Source: JBCBCP01 sp038530575
GTDB taxonomy: Bacteria > Pseudomonadota > Alphaproteobacteria > Rhodobacterales > Rhodobacteraceae
Direction of reading: 5' to 3'
Length of the DNA: 11,244 nucleotides
Assembly: GCA_038530575.1 (NCBI GenBank)
Contig: JBCBCP010000080.1
Span: 1 to 11,244 of the forward strand
The stretch's first letter is position 1. Each line of letters opens with the position of its first letter. The notes below the pieces were generated by a model. The model was not told where the DNA came from. It searched no databases and saw nothing but the letters and a program-made list of their open reading frames with translations. The translations under genes were made by a program, and so were the position numbers. Positions 5,415-11,244 of this stretch are shown here, piece by piece.

Positions 5415-5986
5415 CAGCGCGGCTCCAGACGCACAGGCTCTGGCCACGCGCGCCAGTGCGTACCGATTTCGATCACGTAGAGCCGGTTGCGTTTGACCGC
5501 GAAGGGCGCGGGGCCGTCGAAATCCCAGCCGGATGCATGGGCCAGTAGCACGCGCATGACGCCAATATGGCAGATGGCGACGGTATCACTGGCCAGCCGC
5601 TCGGCCCATGGGATCAGACGGGTGCGCAGCGTGGCGGGGCTTTCGCCACCCGGCGGCGCCCATTCCCATCCCCACGCCTCGATATCCGGAAAACCATTGC
5701 CCAGTTCGGCGCGCAAGTCTGCGCCCCGCCTGCCTTCCCAATCGCCCCAGTCCATTTCCATCAGCGCCGGCTCTGCGGCAGGCGACCCGCCAAGCAGGAC
5801 ACCCGTCTGCATCGCGCGTGACAGGGGGCTGGCCACCATGTCCGTGCGATCCCAAGGGGGCGGCAGCCGCAGGGCGCGCAGCGTGTCTTCGGCCTCTGCG
5901 TCCAGCGGAATGTCGCTGCGGCCCTGAATGCGGTGGGCGCGGTTCCACGGGGTGTGGCCGTGGCGCAGAAGAGCAAGGCGGATCAT
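5414..5986 (-). CDS. Histidine phosphatase family protein
   Basis: A 190-residue phosphoglycerate mutase-like histidine phosphatase. The RHG motif is at residues 8-10 (LLRHGHTPWN; H9 is the expected phospho-acceptor). SPLSRAMQT supplies the second arginine (R57), LMEMDWGDWEG the catalytic acid (E77), and AICHIGVMR the second histidine (H140), so all four catalytic positions are present. The usual 'SHGG' at that last site is CHIG here. It could act as a phosphatase on a sugar phosphate, sugar-nucleotide precursor or other small phosphate. It lies between glycosyltransferase genes, which suggests a step such as sugar-1-phosphate or lipid-phosphate removal in the same pathway. A role in alpha-ribazole phosphate metabolism (CobC) is unlikely given the neighbours. 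The ATG at 5986 overlaps the upstream stop in an ATGA junction with AGGG 7 bases before it. A GTG 6 bases earlier is possible. Confidence 0.9.
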   Translation of the reverse strand: MIRLALLRHGHTPWNRAHRIQGRSDIPLDAEAEDTLRALRLPPPWDRTDMVASPLSRAMQTGVLLGGSPAAEPALMEMDWGDWEGRRGADLRAELGNGFPDIEAWGWEWAPPGGESPATLRTRLIPWAERLASDTVAICHIGVMRVLLAHASGWDFDGPAPFAVKRNRLYVIEIGTHWRAWPEPVRLEPR

Positions 5987-7044
5987 GGGCACACCCTATC
6001 GATCGCGGCAGTAAGTTGTCGTCCCGCTGCCGGGCGCAAGTGCCGTGCAGCGACAGCCTCTCGGCCGACGGCGCCGGCGTTGTGGCGCATCTCCGGGTCT
6101 GACAAGAGGTCTTGCACCCTGCGGGCGAGTCCCGCGGCTCCAAGCGGCTCCGGCACCAGTTCCGCGGCCACAACGTCGCGCACCCCGGGTCGATCCTGCG
6201 CCACCACCGGCAGGCCATGCGCCTGTGCCTCAAGGTAGCTCAAGCCAAACGCCTCGTTCACACCGGGCCAGAGCAGCAAACCCGCGCGGGCGTAGTGTGC
6301 ATCCATCTCGTCCGGTTCGACGCGGCCCAGCATGCGCACGCGGCTCCCAAAAGGGGCCATCAGGGCGGCAACCTCGGCCTGCGCGGCGCCGCTGCCGATG
6401 ATGTCGAGGCGCCACTCGCCATCCAGCAGATGCAGCACCTCGGCGATCAGCGTATAGCTGGCCAGTTTGTCTCCGGGCCGCAACATTCCGACGGCCAGCA
6501 TCGGGCCATCACAGGCTGCGGGTTGGGGCAGGGCGCTTCGGTTCAGAAAAGGGGGCAGATGTTCGATGCGCTGGCCGGGCGGTGCATAGGCATGCAGCGC
6601 CGCGCCATCGCGGGCCGTCAGGTGAAAGATCACGGCTGCCGCATCGCTGGCTGCCTCAGCCGCTTCGGCAAACGGCGCCCACGGGCCTGTCAGCCGCTTG
6701 CGAGCGCGCGTGCTTTCGACCTGTAGGTAGGGGATGTGCAGCGCCGAACAGACCGCGGGGCCGATCAGGTCGGGGGCCTTGTAGTAGTTGTGATAGGTCA
6801 GCCATGCACGCCACTGCCCGCTGTCCGGGTGCGTCAGAAGGCGTGCGATTTCGTCCTTGGCCGAATTCATCAGCGCATCTTGCATCTCCCGTTGCCCGTC
6901 CTTGTCGTAAAGGCGCAGCTCTGAGACGAGGCGTGGTTCAACGCCTGCAGTGTATAGCGCGGCCATCAACGCGCGGCCCATGGTGCGGTCGCCCGAAGGC
7001 ACAGGATGATTGGGCGATTTCAGCGGCGCGTACACCGCGATCAC
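5983..7044 (-). CDS. GT4 family glycosyltransferase
   Basis: A 353-residue GT-B glycosyltransferase of family 4 (retaining). The C-terminal half is diagnostic: LAVGMLRPGDK (183-193), LDIIGSG (213-219), MLGRVEPDEMDAHYARAGLL (238-257), and then the E-x7-E nucleotide-sugar motif in NEAFGLSYLEAQAHGLPVVA (E264 and E272). The N-terminal acceptor domain starts directly with MIAVYAPLKSPNHPVPSGDR and contains the WLTYHNYYKAPDLIG stretch. No signal peptide or TM helix is present. The start is GTG at 7044, which overlaps the stop of the next upstream gene (GTGA junction) and has GGGAG 8 bases ahead, so this start is well supported. It is the third gene of the operon. It probably adds one sugar to the product; donor identity cannot be told from the motif. 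Confidence 0.9.
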   Translation of the reverse strand: MIAVYAPLKSPNHPVPSGDRTMGRALMAALYTAGVEPRLVSELRLYDKDGQREMQDALMNSAKDEIARLLTHPDSGQWRAWLTYHNYYKAPDLIGPAVCSALHIPYLQVESTRARKRLTGPWAPFAEAAEAASDAAAVIFHLTARDGAALHAYAPPGQRIEHLPPFLNRSALPQPAACDGPMLAVGMLRPGDKLASYTLIAEVLHLLDGEWRLDIIGSGAAQAEVAALMAPFGSRVRMLGRVEPDEMDAHYARAGLLLWPGVNEAFGLSYLEAQAHGLPVVAQDRPGVRDVVAAELVPEPLGAAGLARRVQDLLSDPEMRHNAGAVGREAVAARHLRPAAGRQLTAAIDRVCP

Positions 7045-8261
7045 CCTGTCATCTCCCGCAAGCGCACCGCCAACGCGTCGATCCCGGGTTGCATGGCAAA
7101 ATCGCTGATCAGGCGCGCGCGGGCGGCCTCGGCCATGGCGCCGCGGCGTGCCGGGTGCCGGGCCAGCGCGGTGATGGCCTCTGCCAGCGCCTCGGGCGCA
7201 TCGTCCGACAGGGTGCCATGCACGCCATCCTCGATGAACTCGGGGATGGCGGACACAGGGGTCGAAAGGATGGGCAAAAGCTGGCTTGCGGCCTCCATCA
7301 GCACGTTCGGCAGCCCGTCGCGGTCACCATCTTCGGCCACGCGAGATGGCAGCACAAAGAGCGACGCCGCTTGCATTGCAGCAATTACTTCCGGCTGGTC
7401 GCATGCACCGCGCCACGTGATACGGTCTGCGATGCCAAGCGCCTCAGCCCGCCCGCGCAAAGTGTCCCCCAGCGCGCCGCCGCCAATATGGGTCCAGTGC
7501 CAGTCAAGATCGGCGGGTAGCAGCGCGAGGGCTTCGATCAGCCTGTCAAACCCCTTTTTTTCGACTAGCCGGCCAACCGACAGCATCTCAAAGCGCGCCT
7601 GCCGCGGCCGCTCCGGCGGCTCTGGAAACCGCGTCAGATCAAGGCCGTGGTAGATCAAATCAACCTCGGTGCCTCGTGATAGTCCGTTCAGGTGCTGCGC
7701 ATTGAACGCGGTACAGGTCGCGCCAAAAACCGCACCGTGGTCATTGGGGTCCAGCTTGGCTTCGAGGTCCCAAGTCTCGGACGTCCAAATATCCTTGGCA
7801 TGGGCCGAAAAGGCCCAAGGCAAGCCGCGTAGGATGGCTGCGTAACGCGCGACCGAAGAGGGGGTATGCAGGAAATGGGCGTAGAGGCCCGGGCAGTCCT
7901 GCGGCAGCTCCCGCGCCAGCACGCAGGCCTGTCCGAAACGGCGCAACCGGTTACGGGTCCGGTCGCGTGCGTAATCGGCGCGCAGCGCGCCCAACGCGGC
8001 GCGCCAGCTACCCCGGCGCAGGGCAAAGAGCAGCCCACGCACAACGCGCAGCGGCTCTTGATGCAGGTACTCGGGCAAGTATCGCACGTAGGCCTTTAGC
8101 TGATCATGGAGCGGGTGGGTCTTGGCATCCGTTGGATGGCGCAACGACCAGAGTTCGAGTGTCAGGCCAGCACGCTCCAGCGCCACCAGCTCTTGCGCGA
8201 TAAACGTCTCTGACAGGCGCGGCCAGCCCTTGACCAACACCGCCAATGTTCTTGCCGTCAT
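7041..8261 (-). CDS. GT4 family glycosyltransferase (WcaL/AmsK-like)
   Basis: A 406-residue family 4 glycosyltransferase. The N-terminus LAVLVKGWPRLSETFIAQEL (6-25) is the pattern seen in exopolysaccharide transferases of the WcaL/AmsK type. HFLHTPSSVARYAAILRGLP and FSAHAKDIW (151-159) form the acceptor-side domain. The donor domain has LSVGRLVEKKGFDRLIEALA (227-246), GACDQPEV and DGLPNVLMEAASQLLPILST (315-334). The first acidic residue of the E-x7-E motif is D315, with E323 in the second position; this conservative change is known in this group. Start ATG 8261 overlaps the upstream stop (ATGA) and has GGAGG 11 bases before it. The codons GAA AAA AAG at E234-K236 form a run of seven A, a potential frameshift site. 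It is the second gene of the operon. Confidence 0.92.
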   Translation of the reverse strand: MTARTLAVLVKGWPRLSETFIAQELVALERAGLTLELWSLRHPTDAKTHPLHDQLKAYVRYLPEYLHQEPLRVVRGLLFALRRGSWRAALGALRADYARDRTRNRLRRFGQACVLARELPQDCPGLYAHFLHTPSSVARYAAILRGLPWAFSAHAKDIWTSETWDLEAKLDPNDHGAVFGATCTAFNAQHLNGLSRGTEVDLIYHGLDLTRFPEPPERPRQARFEMLSVGRLVEKKGFDRLIEALALLPADLDWHWTHIGGGALGDTLRGRAEALGIADRITWRGACDQPEVIAAMQAASLFVLPSRVAEDGDRDGLPNVLMEAASQLLPILSTPVSAIPEFIEDGVHGTLSDDAPEALAEAITALARHPARRGAMAEAARARLISDFAMQPGIDALAVRLREMTG

Positions 8262-9457
8262 TCTGCCGCCAGCCTCCGGCCGCGTTGGTCCATCAGAGTG
8301 CGTGCACGGCTAATCACGACGTCCAGACCGTCCAGAAGGCCGTCAGCGCCCGCCTCGGAGGGGCGGTTTTGAGCGGGCAGCGCGCGAATGGCGGCAATCA
8401 TCGCATCCGGGGTCAACCCGTCACGGCCCTCGTCCAGCATGCGGACCAGGCCCAGCTCTTCAGCACGGCTGGCGCGGATCCACTGTTCGAGCCGCGGCTT
8501 GGTGCGCGGCACGATGACGGCACGTTTGTCAAATGACAGCACCTCGCAGAAAGTGTTGTAGCCACCCATGCTCACAACGCCTTCGGCCCCGGCGAAAAGC
8601 GCCTCCATCCGGCTGTCAAAGCCCACGGCCGTCACGCGGCCCGCCAGCGCCTCGACCCGCGCTTCGAAATCGTCTCGGGTGTCGCCAGACAGGAACGGGC
8701 CATAGACCAGCATCGCGCGGGGCGATAGGGCCGGGTCACGTTCATAGGCCGAAAGCACCAGATCAACCATCGCCGCACCGTCCCCGCCACCGCCGGGGGT
8801 GACAAGAATATAGGGCTCTTCTGCCTCGGGTGGCGGATCGGCCACGGCGCGGCGCAAGTACCCAGTCCAGTGCATCCGTGCGCGCGCATCTTGCGACATC
8901 GGCAGCCCTTCGGTTGGGTCGTAGACAGAGCGCGGGCCATAAACCCAAATCTCGTCATAATAGGCCTCAGCCGCTTCGAGCGCGCCTTTGCGATCCCATT
9001 CCGCCGCCAAAGTCTGTGGCGCGTCCAGTACGTCGCGCAGGCCGAGAACGACATCCGTTTTGCCGGTGGACAACAGGTGTTCCAAGGTTGGGATCAGTTC
9101 GCCGCGAAAACCTGTCGGTTCCTTATCTACGATCAACAGGTCGGGAGCGTAGTGCTCGACCGCGGCGCGGATCAGCCCGGCGCGCAGGTCGGTTGTCTCG
9201 TCGATGCTCATGCCCTTGGTGCGGCTGACATATCCCCCATCGGGCAGCTTGGTTACACCGGGCAGACGCACGTGGTCCACCCGTTCGGGGAAGGCAAATC
9301 GGCCCGCCACCGGAGAGCCGGTCAGGATAATGGCCGATGTTGCGACGCCGCTTTCGGTCAGGGCCGTCGCGAGCGCCTTGGAGCGGCGCAAATGCCCCAG
9401 CCCAAACGTGTCGTGACTGTAAAGCACAACGCGTCTCTTTTGATTGTCCCGCGCCAT
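8258..9457 (-). CDS. MurG-like (COG4671/GT28-type) glycosyltransferase, first gene of operon
   Basis: A 399-residue predicted glycosyltransferase with a GT-B fold. Motifs in order are VVLYSHDTFGLGHLRRSKAL (10-29, the GxGHxRR acceptor loop of COG4671 proteins), DLLIVDKEPTGFRGE (106-120), VVLGLRDVLDAP (136-147), LVTPGGGGDG (218-227) and the donor-site motif SMGGYNTFCEVLS (296-308), followed by RLEQ (322-325). It is the probable first gene of the six-gene operon and likely starts or extends the glycan. ATG 9457 is chosen because family members start close to the VVLYSHD strand and a GGGGGA precedes it; ATG 9490 and GTG 9508 in the same frame would add 11 or 17 residues without family similarity. 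An in-frame stop at 9542-9544 excludes anything longer. Its stop overlaps the next gene by 4 bases. The acceptor could be a lipid or a small molecule; the sequence does not tell. Confidence 0.88.
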   Translation of the reverse strand: MARDNQKRRVVLYSHDTFGLGHLRRSKALATALTESGVATSAIILTGSPVAGRFAFPERVDHVRLPGVTKLPDGGYVSRTKGMSIDETTDLRAGLIRAAVEHYAPDLLIVDKEPTGFRGELIPTLEHLLSTGKTDVVLGLRDVLDAPQTLAAEWDRKGALEAAEAYYDEIWVYGPRSVYDPTEGLPMSQDARARMHWTGYLRRAVADPPPEAEEPYILVTPGGGGDGAAMVDLVLSAYERDPALSPRAMLVYGPFLSGDTRDDFEARVEALAGRVTAVGFDSRMEALFAGAEGVVSMGGYNTFCEVLSFDKRAVIVPRTKPRLEQWIRASRAEELGLVRMLDEGRDGLTPDAMIAAIRALPAQNRPSEAGADGLLDGLDVVISRARTLMDQRGRRLAAE

Positions 9458-9533
9458 CGCCGCGTCCCCCGCTGCCCGTCCCTGTGCCATCTCTGGCCGC
9501 AGTTTCACGCAACTTGCCGAATATTTCGCTATC

Positions 9534-9562
9534 GTCGTACATCACCACGTCCGGTTTGCCAA
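9534..9562 (-). promoter_or_regulatory. Possible sigma-70-like promoter of the glycan operon
   Basis: On the minus strand TTGGCA (9562-9557, 5 of 6 to the -35 consensus) is followed by a 17-base spacer and TACGAC (9539-9534), a poor -10. A transcript from here would have a leader of about 70 bases before ATG 9457. It is the best spaced pair found in the region but the -10 is weak. Confidence 0.28.
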
Positions 9563-9607
9563 AGGCGTGCGTGACCTTCGGCGCTTTTTCAACCAAATCG
9601 CGATGCT

Positions 9608-9631
9608 GCACAGCCACGATCATGGCTGTGC
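9608..9631. repeat. Strong 9-bp hairpin in the divergent region
   Basis: GCACAGCCA-CGATCA-TGGCTGTGC is a perfect 9-bp inverted repeat around a 6-base loop. No T-run follows on either strand. It could be an operator for a dimeric regulator or an RNA hairpin in a leader transcribed leftward. Confidence 0.55.
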
Positions 9632-9715
9632 GCGATTGTAGAGCGCCCGGGAACGGGCTGGCGTCACGATGTCGTGCCATCGGTTTGTTGCTCCTGGCCA
9701 ACACTGTATGGCGGC

Positions 9716-9756
9716 TTGGCGCCAATGGCTCCCACGCACGGCGTTGCGCGGCGCAA
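9716..9756. repeat. Two close palindromes upstream of the channel gene
   Basis: TTGGCGCCAA (9716-9725) is a perfect 10-base palindrome. TTGCGC-G-GCGCAA (9744-9756) is a perfect 6-bp inverted repeat around one base. They lie 80 and 49 bases before the ATG at 9805. TTGCGC could also serve as a poor -35 (17-base spacer to TAGCCT at 9767-9772). Regulator binding is an inference. Confidence 0.4.
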
Positions 9757-9804
9757 ATTGCACAGGTAGCCTTTGGGTCACGACGTTTCGAAAGGTCCCT
9801 GCCG

Positions 9805-11244
9805 ATGCTGCGCGCGCTGTTGGCTTTATCAATCGCTGTCATGCTTGCGGCGCCGGTTTCTGCACAGCTGATCCCGGGACTGGGCGGCACAGCCGCGGCG
9901 CCAGAAGCGGAAACCACATTGGACGAAACCTTGCGCCGCGCCCGCGAGGCTGGGGTTGGCGTGATCATCGTTGACACCGAGGGCCGCGTTTTGAACGAGC
10001 CCCCAGCGCCGACGACACAGGTCGGGCCGGACGGCGCCGGGTCGGCTCTGATGGAGGTGCAAAAGCAGGGCGAGGCGTTCCGGACCACGTTGCGCGAACG
10101 GCTCGATGCGCTGCCCGGATCGCTTGAACAGCTCGCCTTTGTTCTGCGCTCAACCAGCCCGGACGGGAGGATCATGACCTATGTCGAGGTCCTGATTTAC
10201 AGCGCGGGCCTTCTGTTCATCGGCCTTCTGTTCACCCGCTTTGTCTACGGGCCGATCCTTGTCCGCCGCTTCGTGGTGGCAGGGATTCGCGCGGCGCCCG
10301 AAGGCTACCGCGAAAAGATGCCCTGGCTGGCCTTCCGCTTTGTCATGGGCGTGATTGGCACGATCGTCGCCATCCTCGTGGCCTATATCCTTGGCCTGCT
10401 GCTCTTTCCCGAGGTGAATGACCAGACGGTGCAGATCACGGCGCTGGCAGTGAATTTCGCGTTCTTTGCCAGCTTTGTAATTGGCGATCTGTGGCGCATG
10501 ATCCTGTCGCCCTACCTCGCGCAATACCGGATCCCGTCCTTTTCGGATGCAGACGCGCGCAAGCTCTATGTCTGGCTGTTCTTTGTCGCGATGTTGGATA
10601 TCAGCGTGCTGACCTTTGCCACATGGGTCAGTGATTTCGGCCTGATCTACAACGCCTATGCGGTGATCTACGGCACACTGGCGCTTGTCACGGCGGTGCT
10701 GAATGTCGCGCTGGTGCTGGCCAACCGCCGGGCCATTTCCGGGGCGATCCGCAATGGGCGCAGCCCGGCGGATACACCGCTGCTGACCCGTGTGATTTCC
10801 CGGGCCTGGGCGCCCGCGATGATCCTCTATATCATCTTTGGTTATCTCGAACTGGCTGTCGATCTGGTGCTGGAACAGCCGACATCGGTGCCGCTGGTGG
10901 CCGGGCTTTATGCGACGGCCTTGTCGATCATCGTGGTCTACGGGCTGATAAATTACGGCATCGAAAGCTATTTTGCCCGCGCGCGGCACATGGCCGAGGT
11001 GAATGCCGAAGCGGAAGCCGATGACACCCAGGACGAACCGGCGGCGCCTACATCCTCCATGCACACATATGAAGAGCTCGCGCGGCGCGTCTCCGGCATT
11101 CTGGCCTTTATCGCGGGGGCCTATGCGCTGATCTCGATCTGGGGCGGCTCTGCGGAAATGATTGAAGGCAGCGGCTGGGGCATGCGGCTGATTGACCTTT
11201 GCGCCATCGCCTTCATCGGCTGGATCGCCTACCACGCCTTCCGC
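9805..11244 (+). CDS. Large multi-TM mechanosensitive (MscS-type) channel protein, 5' part
   Basis: The frame from ATG 9805 is open to the last base, giving 480 residues of an incomplete protein. It starts with a signal peptide (MLRALLALSIAVMLAAPVSA, probable cut after 20). A periplasmic segment (about 21-123) contains a short alpha/beta-like stretch VGVIIVDTEGRVL. Then come about nine hydrophobic spans, near residues 125-145, 175-201, 211-232, 254-275, 283-306, 337-355, 362-383, 429-449 and 461-479. An acidic linker (about 396-416) separates the last two. This build, with a periplasmic N-terminus and many helices ahead of the pore, fits the large YbiO-like MscS channels of alphaproteobacteria, which protect against osmotic downshift. 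The pore helix and the MscS beta-domain would lie past the window edge, so the family call rests on architecture. AAAGG 9 bases before the ATG is a modest ribosome site. It is divergent from the glycan operon. Confidence 0.68.
   Translation, partial: MLRALLALSIAVMLAAPVSAQLIPGLGGTAAAPEAETTLDETLRRAREAGVGVIIVDTEGRVLNEPPAPTTQVGPDGAGSALMEVQKQGEAFRTTLRERLDALPGSLEQLAFVLRSTSPDGRIMTYVEVLIYSAGLLFIGLLFTRFVYGPILVRRFVVAGIRAAPEGYREKMPWLAFRFVMGVIGTIVAILVAYILGLLLFPEVNDQTVQITALAVNFAFFASFVIGDLWRMILSPYLAQYRIPSFSDADARKLYVWLFFVAMLDISVLTFATWVSDFGLIYNAYAVIYGTLALVTAVLNVALVLANRRAISGAIRNGRSPADTPLLTRVISRAWAPAMILYIIFGYLELAVDLVLEQPTSVPLVAGLYATALSIIVVYGLINYGIESYFARARHMAEVNAEAEADDTQDEPAAPTSSMHTYEELARRVSGILAFIAGAYALISIWGGSAEMIEGSGWGMRLIDLCAIAFIGWIAYHAFR

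Larger units (their letters stand above)
9458..9804. other. Divergent intergenic region between the glycan operon and the channel gene
   Basis: These 347 bases separate two divergently transcribed units and so should hold both promoters. They contain a 9-bp hairpin (9608-9631), a perfect 10-base palindrome (9716-9725) and a 13-base palindrome (9744-9756). A minus-strand reading frame starting with ATG 9680 also runs through it and is discussed as a finding. No RNA gene or known protein was recognised. Confidence 0.6.

Noticed and set aside
4578..5480. Plus-strand 300-codon frame opposite the second MurG-like gene
   Set aside because: Codon-aligned antisense of a gene with recognisable catalytic motifs; no family resemblance of its own.
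7041..8261. D315 in place of the first Glu of the E-x7-E motif as a sign of an inactive enzyme
   Set aside because: The replacement is conservative, and D-x7-E with the same DGLPNVLMEA context is common in active exopolysaccharide transferases of this type.
9123..10175. Minus-strand 350-codon frame spanning the channel gene start, the intergenic region and the first glycosyltransferase
   Set aside because: Both ends are shadows of strong genes. Only the central part (about 9460-9680) is coding-like, and that is reported as a finding.
10150..11235. Long minus-strand reading frame (361 codons) opposite the channel gene
   Set aside because: Its translation is rich in His, Asp, Arg and Gln with no domain pattern, while the plus-strand frame gives a signal peptide and regular hydrophobic spans. 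It is an antisense shadow.
1..11244. tRNA, rRNA, CRISPR array, riboswitch or intact insertion sequence
   Set aside because: No cloverleaf, regular spaced repeats, known aptamer pattern or full transposase with terminal repeats was seen on either strand.

Overview
The window looks like a piece of an alphaproteobacterial chromosome, most likely from the Rhodobacteraceae (roseobacter) group. The grounds are high GC in most genes, strongly GC-biased third codon positions, typical alphaproteobacterial protein sequences, and a GAAC-N7-GAAC element of the kind bound by alphaproteobacterial LexA. The assignment rests on sequence style and not on a database search.

The layout has three parts. (1) Positions 1-789 hold the C-terminal half of the translation GTPase LepA (EF4), cut by the window edge. 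(2) Positions about 790-3000 form a small accessory island with lower GC. It has an overlapping DUF4160/DUF2442 gene pair that resembles a toxin-antitoxin module, an AT-richer orphan gene (1469-2308) preceded by a candidate SOS box, a dead C-terminal fragment of a REP-associated (IS200-like) transposase, and an orphan Phd/YefM-like antitoxin gene behind a repeat-rich promoter. (3) From 3027 to 9457 everything is on the minus strand. A small secreted PA14-domain protein is followed (upstream in transcription) by a six-gene glycan cluster. After a 347-base divergent intergenic region, a multi-TM MscS-type channel gene (9805 onward) runs off the right edge on the plus strand.

The glycan cluster is transcribed from 9457 down to 3644. 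Its order is a MurG-like (GT28-type) glycosyltransferase, two GT4 glycosyltransferases, a histidine phosphatase, a second MurG-like glycosyltransferase, and a NodB-type polysaccharide deacetylase. Every junction is an overlap (4, 4, 4, 3 and 11 bases), and each internal start has a usable Shine-Dalgarno sequence, so the six genes are almost certainly one translationally coupled operon. There is no flippase, polymerase, ABC exporter or sugar-nucleotide gene in view, and none of the six proteins has an obvious signal peptide. The simplest reading is a cytosolic pathway that builds and trims a short glycan or glycolipid, with export handled elsewhere. I cannot name the product.

The points most worth following up are the candidate LexA-controlled unknown gene at 1469-2308, the orphan antitoxin with its double operator and Trp/Arg-rich tail, and the export-less glycan operon. 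No tRNA, rRNA, CRISPR array or intact mobile element was seen.
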